DNA from: Leptotrichia buccalis C-1013-b
GTDB taxonomy: Bacteria; Fusobacteriota; Fusobacteriia; Fusobacteriales; Leptotrichiaceae
Assembly: GCF_000023905.1 (NCBI RefSeq)
Contig: NC_013192.1
Span: 1,860,001-1,924,000, forward strand
DNA length: 64,000 bases
Direction: 5' to 3'
How positions within the stretch are numbered: position 1 is the first letter of the stretch; every line of letters begins with the position of its first letter. Under the pieces are notes generated by a model. That model made no database searches, was not told the DNA's origin, and saw nothing but the letters and a program-made list of their open reading frames with translations. A program made the translations under genes and the position numbers. Shown here in pieces: positions 1 to 8,464 of this stretch.

Positions 1-565
1 TATTTTTCAGCTCATCAAGCCTTTCATATCCATTTACACTTCCAGCTATGCACACTGGAGCATTTACTTCCAGAACAAATCTTTCATTCAGTTCAACTGT
101 ATTTCCAGTATATCTGTAACCTAGCAAATCAAATCCATATACGCCTTTTTTTAAATATTCATTAGCTTCTTTGATGATTTCATCAATTTCTCCTTCAAGA
201 ATAGATGGACGCTCCGTAACGTTTCCCACAAATGGCATATATCTTAGATTATTTTTCTTGCAAAATTCATTAATCGAATCAAAAAACATAGTTCCCATAA
301 GAATATCACAGCCACATTCCAAAGCAATTTTTGATCCTTCCAGACCTTCCTTTTCTGTATATTCCACAACTTCAAGAAATGTAGTTTTCCCACATTCCTT
401 CATATATTTGTATAAATTTTTCATCTGTTCTATCGGAAGAGATTTTTCTTTAAATCCCCAAAATTTCGCGTCAGAATTTTTACATTTTTCAAAAATTTCA
501 TGAGCGTTATTCACAGTTTCATCATTATGAGTCAACATTACGATTAAATTTAAACTATTTTTCAC
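1..565 (-). CDS. Partial TIM-barrel-like protein (3' end outside window)
   Basis: The reading frame is open from a GTG at 563-565 to the left edge, about 188 codons, so the C-terminus is missing. An SD-like GGAAAGGGAG lies just upstream of the GTG. The translation alternates hydrophobic strands and amphipathic helices (NLIVMLTHND, TFLEVVEY, LRYMPFVGNV, GVYGFDLLGY, APVCIAGSVNGYERLDELK). This rhythm, and the Gly-Ser turn after the last strand, resemble a (beta/alpha)8 phosphate-binding barrel of the HisA/NanE kind. I do not recognise the exact family, and no catalytic residue can be assigned. It diverges from the FadL-like gene across a 390-bp AT-rich gap. Confidence 0.6.
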   Translation of the reverse strand, partial: MKNSLNLIVMLTHNDETVNNAHEIFEKCKNSDAKFWGFKEKSLPIEQMKNLYKYMKECGKTTFLEVVEYTEKEGLEGSKIALECGCDILMGTMFFDSINEFCKKNNLRYMPFVGNVTERPSILEGEIDEIIKEANEYLKKGVYGFDLLGYRYTGNTVELNERFVLEVNAPVCIAGSVNGYERLDELKN

Positions 566-818
566 GTAACTCCCTTTCCAAATTTGATAAATTTAACTCT
601 TATTTTTTATTTTAATTATTTTATACAAAATAATAGCATATATATCACTAAAAATCAAATTTTTTCCTTATTTTAGACGATTATCCGTATGTTGTTAAAA
701 TAATTTTTACTTTTTTTAAAGTTTTTATATAATTTTATATTTAAAGAATTTTTAGATTAATTTTAATATATTCTACATTATTATCTCAAAAAATATTTTT
801 ATAATCAAAATAAATTTA

Positions 819-847
819 TTGACTTTTTGTATAACACATGTTATATT
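819..847 (+). promoter_or_regulatory. Promoter with embedded palindrome upstream of the FadL-like gene
   Basis: TTGACT at 819-824 and TATATT at 842-847 are separated by 17 bp. The spacer and -10 box carry a perfect 7-bp inverted repeat, TATAACA-CA-TGTTATA (830-845). This is the expected layout for a dimeric repressor that occludes the promoter. The predicted leader is about 100 nt. The rest of 566-957 is AT-rich sequence in which I see no gene. Confidence 0.6.
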
Positions 848-957
848 ATTATACATCAAAATATGAAATGATTTTAAATTTAACAATTTTTAATTTTATT
901 ACAAGATTTAAACTTTATTTGTAAAAAATATAAATTTAAAAAACGAGGAGATTAAAT

Positions 958-2250
958 ATGAAACTAAAAATAGCGATTATATCAATTTTAACTGCAATCT
1001 TTGCGAATGCGGCAAGTATTGACTATTTGTCAAACAACTCCGCTTCATACTTTCAAAATCCATCTCAGGCTGGAAAAATTTCTGTAGAAGGTGTTTTTTA
1101 CAATCCAGCTGGAACTGCATTTGTAGATGATGGAACTTATGTAAATTTAAATATGCAAAACTCCATGGTCGAAGAATCAATGTCTTTAAAAGGGAAAAAA
1201 ATGAAATCCCACAGATATGCAGGAGCACCATCTTTCAATATTTTACACAAAAAAGACAACTATTCAATTTTTGGAAATTTAAGTGTCATTGCAGGTGGAG
1301 CGACTCTCCGTTACAATAATGGAGTTGCTGGAATTGAGCTTGCTGGAGATACTTTCAACAATTTGACAGGCGGAAGGCTTGGAGCAAAAGTTGTAAAGAA
1401 TCGTTTTACTGGGCAAAATCGTTATTATCAATTAATGCTTAGCGGAGCTTATAAAATTAATGATAACTTTTCAATAGCAGGTGGCTTAAAATATATCTAT
1501 GCACACAGAAAACTGGATGGAGAAGCTGAATACGGCTACAATTCCGCTGTAGGAAATGCAATTGGACTTAGCAGAAATCATCTGTCTATGAATTCAAGAC
1601 GTGATGCGGACGGGTTTGGTGGAATCATCGGTTTAGATTACAAGCCTACTGACACGTTAAACTTTGCATTAAAATACGAAACGCCTGTAAAATTGAAATT
1701 TAAGTCAAAGGCACAGGAAAACGACAAGATGATATTCAGGGGAATGCCTCTTGGAATTTCATTTTTCTATCCTGAGTATGCAGATGGAGTACACTCAAGA
1801 CGTGATTTGCCAGGAGTTCTGGCTCTAGGAGTTTCAAAAGATATAAACAAATGGACGCTTTCAGGCGGGTACACACATTATTTCAACAGAACTGCAAAAA
1901 TGGATAGATTTAAGTATGACGACGGTTATGAAATAAATTTTGGAGCAGATTATAAAATTAATGAAAAGTTCACTTGGCACGCTGGATTTAACTATGCAAA
2001 TACAGGTGCAAAAAAAGAATCATTCTCAGACGTCGAGTTTGCAATAAATTCCCAAATTTATGCTACAGGAATTACTTACAAGCCAACAGATGCCTCAGAA
2101 TGGAAATTTGGAATTGCCCACGTAAACTATAATTCATCAAATGGAAAACGTGAAAAGACATCACTTCCAGGCATTTATATTGATAAATCAAAAGTAAAAT
2201 ATGATAAAAGCATAAATGTATTTACATTGGGATATACACATAAATTCTAG
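958..2250 (+). CDS. FadL/OMPP1 (TodX) family outer membrane transport protein
   Basis: This 430-aa protein starts with a cleavable signal peptide (MKLKIAIISILTAIFANA) and continues into a FadL-like N-terminus. The family hallmark NPAG lies near residue 50 (VFYNPAGTAFVDDG), after a helical plug-like segment. The remainder alternates short beta strands rich in Tyr, Phe and Gly and ends in an aromatic residue (YTHKF), as expected for a BamA-assembled barrel. FadL-family barrels let hydrophobic compounds cross the outer membrane; the substrate here is unknown. The ATG follows a strong GAGGAG. It is monocistronic, with its own promoter (819-847) and a terminator immediately after the stop codon. 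Confidence 0.85.
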   Translation: MKLKIAIISILTAIFANAASIDYLSNNSASYFQNPSQAGKISVEGVFYNPAGTAFVDDGTYVNLNMQNSMVEESMSLKGKKMKSHRYAGAPSFNILHKKDNYSIFGNLSVIAGGATLRYNNGVAGIELAGDTFNNLTGGRLGAKVVKNRFTGQNRYYQLMLSGAYKINDNFSIAGGLKYIYAHRKLDGEAEYGYNSAVGNAIGLSRNHLSMNSRRDADGFGGIIGLDYKPTDTLNFALKYETPVKLKFKSKAQENDKMIFRGMPLGISFFYPEYADGVHSRRDLPGVLALGVSKDINKWTLSGGYTHYFNRTAKMDRFKYDDGYEINFGADYKINEKFTWHAGFNYANTGAKKESFSDVEFAINSQIYATGITYKPTDASEWKFGIAHVNYNSSNGKREKTSLPGIYIDKSKVKYDKSINVFTLGYTHKF

Positions 2251-2258
2251 TAATTTTT

Positions 2259-2303
2259 AAACTTTAAAGGCAAGTCAAAAAAATTTGTTTTTAAAGTTTT
2301 TTT
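2259..2303 (+). terminator. Rho-independent terminator of the FadL-like gene
   Basis: A perfect 10-bp stem, AAACTTTAAA (2259-2268) with TTTAAAGTTT (2290-2299), ends in a run of T, 9 nt after the stop codon. Confidence 0.7.
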
Positions 2304-2355
2304 ATTATATAATTAAAATATATTACTTTAGAATGATGAGAAAGGAACGTAAAAT

Positions 2356-2739
2356 ATGATATTTTTAGATAAAGCCATTTTATATTTAACGCAAAATATT
2401 GAAAAAGAGCGTGAAATTATAGAAGAAGAGCTAGAATTTGTAATAAAGCAAAGTATTTTAAATTATTTAGTAAATGAAAAAGAATTTGATATTAATGAGT
2501 TGTCCGATTTGAATGTAACACTTGTTATAGATTTTGAAAATGATGAAATTAATAATCGAAAAAAAATGGTTGTGGAAGAATATATGTTTGAAATAAATCA
2601 TAAAAATGGTGTTTTAGTCCGTACTTTCAGGCTTGGTACAGATAATGAGCATTTTATCAGAAACGACTTAAAGGAACTGGAAAATGAAATTGATATATTT
2701 GAAAATGGAATTGGAGTTCCTGTAAAAAATGAAATTTAA
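2356..2739 (+). CDS. Hypothetical acidic protein, 127 aa
   Basis: I do not recognise the family. The protein is strongly acidic (ELEFVIKQ, ELSDLNVTLVIDFENDEINN, ELENEIDIFENG), has no signal peptide or membrane segment, and reads like a small alpha/beta cytosolic protein. An AGGAACG sequence upstream of the ATG is a plausible SD. It lies between the FadL-like gene and nadE on the same strand, but a terminator separates it from the former and about 70 bp from the latter. Whether it belongs to the NAD operon is unclear. Its length and codon use match neighbouring genes, so I accept it as a real gene. Confidence 0.7.
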   Translation: MIFLDKAILYLTQNIEKEREIIEEELEFVIKQSILNYLVNEKEFDINELSDLNVTLVIDFENDEINNRKKMVVEEYMFEINHKNGVLVRTFRLGTDNEHFIRNDLKELENEIDIFENGIGVPVKNEI

Positions 2740-2812
2740 TACCTGTAATTTTCATAAAACTTGTTATTTTTTAAATGTCTAGATATAATATATACAAAAA
2801 GAGGTGATAATT

Positions 2813-3550
2813 ATGAAAAAAGAAAAAGATAAAATTATCGACTGGATTAAAAAATATTTTGAAGAAAATGGGAAAAACTGTAAAGCTGTCGTAGGAATTT
2901 CAGGAGGAACGGATTCCTCAGTTGTAGCGGCACTTTGTGTGGCAGCCTTGGGACGGGAAAACGTAATAGGAGTTCTTATGCCGAAAGGAACACAGCACGA
3001 CATTGATTTTTCAAAAAAATTAGTGGAATTTTTACAAATAAAGCACTATGAAATAAATGTTGAAAAACCCGTAAATGATTTAAAAGAGCTGATTTTTTCA
3101 CAAATAGGAGTAGATCCTGATGAATTTGATGCTTACAAAACGAATCAGCCCGCCAGAATACGAATGGCTGTACTGTACGGAATTTCTGCTGTTATCGGAG
3201 GAAGAGTAGCTAATACTTGTAATTTATCCGAAGATTATGTGGGATATTCGACAAAATTTGGAGATGCCGCTGGAGATTTTTCACCGATTTCCGATTTTAC
3301 AAAAACTGAAGTGCGAAAATTGGGAGCAGAACTGGGACTTCCTGAAATGTTTTTAAAAAAAGTTCCTGAAGACGGCATGAGCGGAAAATCTGATGAAGAA
3401 AAATTGGGATTTAGTTATGAAGTTTTGGACAAATATATAAGAACGGGGACTATTTCAGATTTAAAAGTAAAAGAAAAAATAGATTATTTACATAAAATTA
3501 ATTTACATAAAATACTGCCTATGCCTAAGTATAAAAAAGGAGATGAATAA
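2813..3550 (+). CDS. nadE: NH3-dependent NAD+ synthetase
   Basis: NadE amidates nicotinate adenine dinucleotide with ammonia, using ATP, in the last step of NAD synthesis. The PP-loop signature SGGTDSS lies near residue 30 in VVGISGGTDSSVVAAL. Further family blocks are GVLMPKGTQHDIDF, NQPARIRMAVLYGISA, NTCNLSEDYVGYSTKFGD and DFSPISDFTKTEVRKLG. At 245 aa it is the ammonia-dependent form, with no glutaminase domain. I chose the ATG at 2813 because GAGGTG sits 6-10 nt before it; the in-frame GTG at 2804 lies inside that SD. It is the first gene of a compact operon with pncB and a NadM-like gene. Confidence 0.93.
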   Translation: MKKEKDKIIDWIKKYFEENGKNCKAVVGISGGTDSSVVAALCVAALGRENVIGVLMPKGTQHDIDFSKKLVEFLQIKHYEINVEKPVNDLKELIFSQIGVDPDEFDAYKTNQPARIRMAVLYGISAVIGGRVANTCNLSEDYVGYSTKFGDAAGDFSPISDFTKTEVRKLGAELGLPEMFLKKVPEDGMSGKSDEEKLGFSYEVLDKYIRTGTISDLKVKEKIDYLHKINLHKILPMPKYKKGDE

Positions 3551-3551
3551 A

Positions 3552-4748
3552 ATGAAACTAAAACCTATTATAACATCTTTACTTGATACAGATTTTTACA
3601 AATTTAACATGAATCAGGTAATATTTCATAAGCACACAGATTTAGTCGGAGAATATCACTTTAAATGTCGAACTCCAGGAATTGTCTTTACTGAAGAAAT
3701 GTTAAAAGAAATAAATGAACAAATTGACCATTTATGTAGTTTGCGATTTACGAATGAAGAATTAAATTATTTGAGTTCGATAAGATTTATTAAATCAGAC
3801 TATGTTGAATTTTTGAGATTATGGCACCCAATTAAAGATTATGTTACTACAGCACTTCAAAATGGTGAACTTAAAGTTATTGTCAGCGGTCCGCTTTTTA
3901 GTGCTATGCAATTTGAAATTTACTTGCTTGAAATTATTAATGAAGTATATTTTAGAATGAAATTTGACTACGACGAACTGCTTATTTCAGCAAAAGAAAA
4001 ATTGGAGAAAAAAATTTTAGATTTTAAAAATAAAAAATATAATTTTAAATTTGCTGAATTTGGCTGCAGAAGAAGACTTTCAAGAGAATGGCAAGAAGAA
4101 GCAGTGAAAAAATTATCCAGCGAAATTCAAAATATGGTTGGAACTTCCAATGTATTTTTGGCAATGAAATATAATCTAGTGCCAATCGGAACTTATGCTC
4201 ACGAGTATGTCCAAATGTATCAAGGAATCGACTCCATTCCACTATCTTACACAAATCACTACGCCTTAAAAGACTGGTATGATGAATACAAGGGAGACAA
4301 CGGCACAGCGCTTACAGACACAATAACAACAGATTTATTTTTAAGGGATTTTGACAGAAGCATGGTAAACAACTACACAGGAGTGCGGCACGATTCGGGA
4401 GATCCGTATATCTGGGCTGAAAAAATATTAAATCACTACAAAAAATACGGAACAGACTCAAAAACAAAAACACTTTTATTTAGCGATTCGCTAAATTTTG
4501 ACGAAGCTGAAAAACTATATCAGAAATTTAAAGACAAAGCAAAAATTTCTTTTGGAATAGGAACATTTATAACTAATGACACCAAAGAAAAACCGCTAAA
4601 TATCGTAATTAAACTTCAATACGTAAACGGAAGACCTGTCGCTAAATTAAGTGATGTGGAAACCAAAGTAATGTGTGATAACGAAAAATACTTAAAATAT
4701 CTGAAAGCGTCGGTAAAATTTAGGCTGGAAAGAGAACACGAGTATTAA
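3552..4748 (+). CDS. pncB: Nicotinate phosphoribosyltransferase
   Basis: PncB converts nicotinate, PRPP and ATP to nicotinate mononucleotide, the entry step of Preiss-Handler salvage. Family features include the N-terminal LLDTDFYKFNMNQVIFHKH, FAEFGCRRRLS, GTYAHEYVQMYQ and GVRHDSGDPYIWAEK. The last carries the region around the PRPP-binding Asp and the phosphorylatable His. The length (about 399 aa) matches the family. AAGGAG at 3537-3542 lies 9 nt before the ATG at 3552, one base after the nadE stop, so translation is coupled. The upstream ATG at 3543 abuts the SD and is less likely. Confident call. Confidence 0.93.
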   Translation: MKLKPIITSLLDTDFYKFNMNQVIFHKHTDLVGEYHFKCRTPGIVFTEEMLKEINEQIDHLCSLRFTNEELNYLSSIRFIKSDYVEFLRLWHPIKDYVTTALQNGELKVIVSGPLFSAMQFEIYLLEIINEVYFRMKFDYDELLISAKEKLEKKILDFKNKKYNFKFAEFGCRRRLSREWQEEAVKKLSSEIQNMVGTSNVFLAMKYNLVPIGTYAHEYVQMYQGIDSIPLSYTNHYALKDWYDEYKGDNGTALTDTITTDLFLRDFDRSMVNNYTGVRHDSGDPYIWAEKILNHYKKYGTDSKTKTLLFSDSLNFDEAEKLYQKFKDKAKISFGIGTFITNDTKEKPLNIVIKLQYVNGRPVAKLSDVETKVMCDNEKYLKYLKASVKFRLEREHEY

Positions 4749-4781
4749 AAAAAACTTATAGCAAAGATGGGAGGAATTTTA

Positions 4782-5318
4782 ATGAAAAAATATAAAACAG
4801 GTTTAGTTTTAGGAAGATTCCAAACATTTCACAAAGGGCACGAATACATTATAAATAAAGCTCTTGAAATATGTAGCAAAGTTTTGGTATTTATAGGTTC
4901 TAGCGATAAATATGGAACCCAAGAAAATCCTTTTTCCTATGAATTAAGAAAAAAACTGATAAAAAAAATTTACGAAAATGAAATAAAAAAGAATCAATTA
5001 ATAATTTTTCCACTAGCTGATTTAGGTGCAGGAAATGTTACCGAATGGGGAGATTATCTTTTTAACGAAGCGGAAAAATTAATAGGAAAAGTTGACTGTA
5101 TCGTGTATGGCAAAGAATCCAAATGTCAAAGCTGGTTTAGCGAAGAAATCAGGACTTCTGTGAATTTTATTCCAGTTTCCAGAGATGATATAAAAATAAA
5201 TGCTTCCACCTTGAGAAAATATATGAAAGAAAATAATTTTGAAAAATGGAAAAAATTTATAAACGAAAAGAATTGGGATGAATTTGAAAAAATGAGAGAA
5301 ATTTTGATTGAAATATAA
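4782..5318 (+). CDS. NadM-type (nicotinamide/nicotinate mononucleotide) adenylyltransferase
   Basis: This is a nucleotidyltransferase of the HxGH superfamily, with GRFQTFHKGHEYII near the N-terminus. SSDKYGTQENPFSYELRKKLI and a C-terminal variant of the ISxTxxR motif (INASTLRKYM) place it nearer the archaeal-type NadM group than bacterial NadD. In this operon the missing step between PncB and NadE is adenylation of nicotinate mononucleotide, so that is the inferred reaction. The ATG at 4782 is preceded by GGGAGG; an earlier ATG at 4767 is in frame but lies upstream of that SD. The gene is 34 bp after pncB and ends at a strong hairpin. Family call firm, substrate inferred. Confidence 0.82.
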   Translation: MKKYKTGLVLGRFQTFHKGHEYIINKALEICSKVLVFIGSSDKYGTQENPFSYELRKKLIKKIYENEIKKNQLIIFPLADLGAGNVTEWGDYLFNEAEKLIGKVDCIVYGKESKCQSWFSEEIRTSVNFIPVSRDDIKINASTLRKYMKENNFEKWKKFINEKNWDEFEKMREILIEI

Positions 5319-5450
5319 AAAGTTATTCAAAAAATTAATGAAAGTTTTTTTCTCTTGCTAAATAGTATAAATTTAAAATTCATAAGGGAATCTGTTGTTT
5401 AAATGAAATATGGCATTATTTTTGTTGTATCAATTTTTTGTCTTTTAATA

Positions 5451-5488
5451 AAAAAACTGGCTCATTCTTTTGAAACGAGCTAGTTTTT
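5451..5488. terminator. Bidirectional terminator between the NAD operon and the aldolase gene
   Basis: AAACTGGCTC (5454-5463) pairs with GAGCTAGTTT (5477-5486) with one G-T pair. The hairpin is flanked by A6 on the left and T5 on the right, so it can end transcripts from both convergent units. Confidence 0.7.
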
Positions 5489-5584
5489 ATATTTGATAGT
5501 TTAATATCTTTTATTTGTAGTAAAAGACTTTAATCCTTTATAAAATAATAATTACTTTATCATATCTTTAATTTTTATACAGAA

Positions 5585-6469
5585 TTATTTTACAGAAGCT
5601 TCATAAATTTCTTTAATAGCTTTTGCCAAATCTTTATCAAATTCATCATCACTTTGCTGTGCTGACAACCCTTCAGTTAATGCTCTTGAGAAACTTGCGA
5701 TAACTCCTTTATTTTTAGCAAGAATTTCGTTTGCTTTTTCTCTTGGATAACCTCCTGATAATGCAACAACTCTCACTACTCTTGGATGTTCTGTTAAATC
5801 TTCATAAAAGTTTTCAACTGTTGGCAATGTTACTTTTAACATAACATTTGAAGTTTCAGGCAATTTATCAAGATGTTTTTTGATTTCATTTTTCAAAATT
5901 GTTTCACATTCCGCCTTATCAACATTGTGAATATCTACTTCTGGTTCAATTATTGGAACAAGTCCTGCTGCAATAATTTTATCTGCAACTTCAAATTGCT
6001 GATCTATAACTTTTGCAATTCCTGTTTGTGATGCCTTTTTTATAACAGAACGCATTTTTGTTCCAAAAATATGTCTTTCGTTCGCTCTCTTCAAAAGTTC
6101 ATCCAATCCTGGCATAGGCTTCATTATCTGAACTCCATCCTCTAATTCTTCAAGCCCTTTATCAACTTTTAAGAATGGCAAAACTCCTTTTTCTTCCCAC
6201 AAAAAGTCAGCTGTATATTTGTCATCAATTTTTCTGTCCATAGTTTGCTCAAACAAAATAGCTCCTACAATCTTTTTATCACTAAAAGCAGGACTTTTTA
6301 TGATTCTTGTTCTCATTTTATGAATTAAGTCAAACATTTCTGTATCATTAGAGTATTCGCTTTCATCAATTCCGTATAATTTCAATGCTTTCGGAGTACT
6401 TCCACCACTTTGATCCAAGGCTGCAATAAATCCTTTTCCATTTCTCATTCTTTCTAATCTTTCTTTCAT
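5585..6469 (-). CDS. fda: Class I fructose-bisphosphate aldolase
   Basis: This is a cytosolic glycolytic enzyme that cleaves fructose-1,6-bisphosphate to DHAP and glyceraldehyde-3-phosphate through a Schiff base, with no metal. The bacterial class I signature is clear: an N-terminal [21 protein letters not shown], then [37 protein letters not shown] and VMLKVTLP, where the Lys is the expected Schiff-base residue, and [12 protein letters not shown]. The length (294 aa) matches the staphylococcal-type enzyme. TTGACT-16-TATTAT lies upstream, and an SD (GGAGG) precedes the ATG. It is transcribed alone, convergent with the NAD operon and divergent from yebC. Confidence 0.93.
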   Translation of the reverse strand: MKERLERMRNGKGFIAALDQSGGSTPKALKLYGIDESEYSNDTEMFDLIHKMRTRIIKSPAFSDKKIVGAILFEQTMDRKIDDKYTADFLWEEKGVLPFLKVDKGLEELEDGVQIMKPMPGLDELLKRANERHIFGTKMRSVIKKASQTGIAKVIDQQFEVADKIIAAGLVPIIEPEVDIHNVDKAECETILKNEIKKHLDKLPETSNVMLKVTLPTVENFYEDLTEHPRVVRVVALSGGYPREKANEILAKNKGVIASFSRALTEGLSAQQSDDEFDKDLAKAIKEIYEASVK

Positions 6470-6526
6470 TGTAAATTCCTCCTAAATTAAAATAATTTGA
6501 TTTACAAAACTTTTATCTCTATCTTT

Positions 6527-6554
6527 ATAATATCACTTTTAAAAAAAAAGTCAA
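6527..6554 (-). promoter_or_regulatory. Promoter of the aldolase gene
   Basis: Read on the minus strand, TTGACT (6549-6554) is followed after 16 bp by TATTAT (6527-6532). The predicted leader to the ATG at 6469 is about 50 nt. Confidence 0.6.
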
Positions 6555-6601
6555 GAATAAATATAAATTTTTTAAAATAAAAAATTCCTTTAATTTTCCC
6601 A

Positions 6602-6630
6602 TTGATTAGACTTTTTTTTTATGATATAAT
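6602..6630 (+). promoter_or_regulatory. Promoter of the yebC-family gene
   Basis: TTGATT (6602-6607), a 17-bp spacer with a T10 tract, and TATAAT (6625-6630) lie 29 bp before the ATG. The leader would be short and contain only the AGGAGG SD. Confidence 0.65.
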
Positions 6631-6659
6631 TTTTCATATAATTAATTTAGGAGGAAAAA

Positions 6660-7379
6660 ATGGGAAGACATGGTACAATAGCAGGGCGTAAAGAAGCACA
6701 GGATAAAAAAAGAGCCGCATCATTCACAAAACTTGTCAGACTTATAACAGTAGCAGCAAGAGGTGGAGAAAATCCTGAATTTAATGTTGCCCTCAAACAT
6801 GCAATCGAAAAAGCAAAGGCAATTAATATGCCTAATGACAACATTAATAGAGCAATCAAGAAAGGAGCAGGAACTGACGGTTCAACAGCCTTTGAAACAT
6901 TAAATTACGAAGGTTACGGACCTGCAGGAGTTGCAATCATTGTAGAAGCTCTTACAGATAACAAAAATAGAACAGCTTCATCTGTAAAGATGGCTTTTGA
7001 TAGAAATGGTGGAAACCTTGGAGTTTCTGGATCAGTTTCATATATGTTCGGAAGAAAAGGTGAAATTATCATCGAAAAAACTGACGACATTGATGAGGAA
7101 GCATTGATGGAAGTGGCACTTGAGGCTGGAATGGAAGATATGGAAACTTTGGAAGACAGTTTTTACATCACAACCGAAACAGCGAACTTTGACACAGTGG
7201 CAGACGCCTTAAGAAATACAGGATACACATTACTGGAAGCAGATATTCAATATTTGCCGTCTATCGAAGTTGACACTCTTGGCGAAGAAGATTTACAAAA
7301 ACTAAAAAAATTAATTGACGCTCTGGAAAATGATGATGATGTTCAAAAAGTTCATCATAACTACGCTGGAGAATTATAA
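6660..7379 (+). CDS. YebC/PmpR family protein (TACO1-like)
   Basis: This 239-aa protein is full length for the family, beginning MGRHGTIAGRKEAQDKKRAASFTKL and containing AARGGENPEFNVAL, AKAINMPNDNINRAIKKG and GYGPAGVAIIVEALTDNKNRT. It ends in the acidic C-terminal domain (DTLGEEDLQKLKKLIDALENDDDVQKVHHN). Members are annotated as transcriptional regulators; more recent work links this family to relieving ribosome stalling on proline-rich stretches. Which role applies here cannot be read from the sequence. The ATG has an AGGAGG SD. The gene ends at a terminator before the methyltransferase gene. Confidence 0.92.
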   Translation: MGRHGTIAGRKEAQDKKRAASFTKLVRLITVAARGGENPEFNVALKHAIEKAKAINMPNDNINRAIKKGAGTDGSTAFETLNYEGYGPAGVAIIVEALTDNKNRTASSVKMAFDRNGGNLGVSGSVSYMFGRKGEIIIEKTDDIDEEALMEVALEAGMEDMETLEDSFYITTETANFDTVADALRNTGYTLLEADIQYLPSIEVDTLGEEDLQKLKKLIDALENDDDVQKVHHNYAGEL

Positions 7380-7408
7380 TAAATATTTATGAATTTACAA
7401 ATTTTAAT

Positions 7409-7437
7409 TGCGGGAATTATTTTCCGCATTTATTTTT
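7409..7437 (+). terminator. Terminator after the yebC-family gene
   Basis: TGCGGGAA and TTCCGCA form a stem with one bulge around a short AT loop, followed by TTTATTTTT. Confidence 0.6.
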
Positions 7438-7478
7438 ATAAAAAATAAGTAAATAAAATAAAAAAGGAGTTACATTTT

Positions 7479-8207
7479 ATGAAAAAAAACGGAGAAGAAA
7501 CAGTTACTCCAATAAAAAATATGAAAATCATTCAACGAAATGACTTTCAAAACTTTACACTTGATTCTGTCTTGCTTGCAGACTTTGTAAAAATTAATCG
7601 AAAAACTAAAAAAATCCTTGATATTGGGACTGGCTGTGGAATTATCGCTTTACTTCTGGCACAGCGGTCAAAAGCTCAAATTACAGGCATAGAATTACAA
7701 GAAACAATGGCGGAAATTACCATAAGAAATATTAATGGCAATAAATTTGAAAATCAGGTTAAAATAATAAACGAAGATATAAAAAATTATAAAAATATTT
7801 TTAACCGTGACGAATTTGACACCATCGTTACAAATCCCCCATATTTTGAATTTACTGGCGATATTTCCCAAACAAACAATTTGGAACAACTGGCAAACGC
7901 AAGACATAATATTAATTTAACACTTGAAGAAATAATAAAAATTTCTTCTTACTTATTAAAAAATATGGGAAGTTTCTCAATTGTATTCCGAAGCGAACGT
8001 CTAGTAGAAGTTCTATCGCTTTTACAAAAATATAATTTAGAGCCAAAACGAATGAAAAACTGCTATACAAAATGGAATGAAAACTCAAAAATTTGCCTTT
8101 TAGAAGCAATAAAAAATGCAAAGAAAGGATTTTCTATTGAAATGCCAATTTTTGTTTATGATGAAAATGGAGAAAGAAGTGAATATGTTGAGAATTTGTA
8201 TAAATAA
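7479..8207 (+). CDS. TrmN6/YfiC-like tRNA1(Val) (adenine-N6) methyltransferase
   Basis: This is a class I SAM-dependent methyltransferase of 242 aa. The SAM-binding motif I is ILDIGTGCGIIALLLAQR (near residue 48), followed by the acidic motif ITGIELQ. The catalytic motif IV is TNPPYFEF, typical of adenine/cytosine exocyclic amino methyltransferases. The N-terminal IIQRNDFQNFTLDSVLLADFV is characteristic of the YfiC/TrmN6 group, which methylates A37 of tRNA-Val. The substrate is inferred from the family. A GGAG SD precedes the ATG. The stop codon is followed by a hairpin-bearing interspersed repeat. Confidence 0.82.
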   Translation: MKKNGEETVTPIKNMKIIQRNDFQNFTLDSVLLADFVKINRKTKKILDIGTGCGIIALLLAQRSKAQITGIELQETMAEITIRNINGNKFENQVKIINEDIKNYKNIFNRDEFDTIVTNPPYFEFTGDISQTNNLEQLANARHNINLTLEEIIKISSYLLKNMGSFSIVFRSERLVEVLSLLQKYNLEPKRMKNCYTKWNENSKICLLEAIKNAKKGFSIEMPIFVYDENGERSEYVENLYK

Positions 8208-8269
8208 AAAACATCAAAATATATTTTTTTATTTTCTTTAATATTTAGATAAACAATTATTTTTTAGTT

Positions 8270-8458
8270 TTATAAAATGAATTATTATTAATGAATATTT
8301 TTCCAATAATTTATATATTTTTTCTTTTTTTTAAGCAAAGGGGAACAGTCGCCATCCCCTTTGCAAACCCGGCTTGTCTAAGCATTTTTTGAAAACAAAA
8401 ATTAAACTCGCTTCGCTCAGACAGTAATTTTTATTTCCAAAAAATCACGACATTGATA
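8270..8458 (+). repeat. Interspersed hairpin repeat, family A, copy 1
   Basis: A T-rich lead-in (8281-8332) precedes a perfect 10-bp hairpin, GCAAAGGGGA (8335-8344) with TCCCCTTTGC (8355-8364). Then comes GTCTAAGCATTTTTTG and a second nested inverted repeat: AAAAATTA 8397-8404 with TAATTTTT 8425-8432, enclosed by TTTTTTG 8385-8391 with CAAAAAA 8438-8444. Homologous copies lie at 30105-30235 (inverted) and 62430-62718. It fills the gap between two convergent genes and may also terminate both. Confidence 0.75.
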
Positions 8459-8464
8459 ATTTAA

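Noticed and set aside
171-503. 110-aa plus-strand frame at the left edge
   Set aside because: It overlaps the minus-strand TIM-barrel-like gene, which has an SD and a coherent fold pattern, and it has neither itself.
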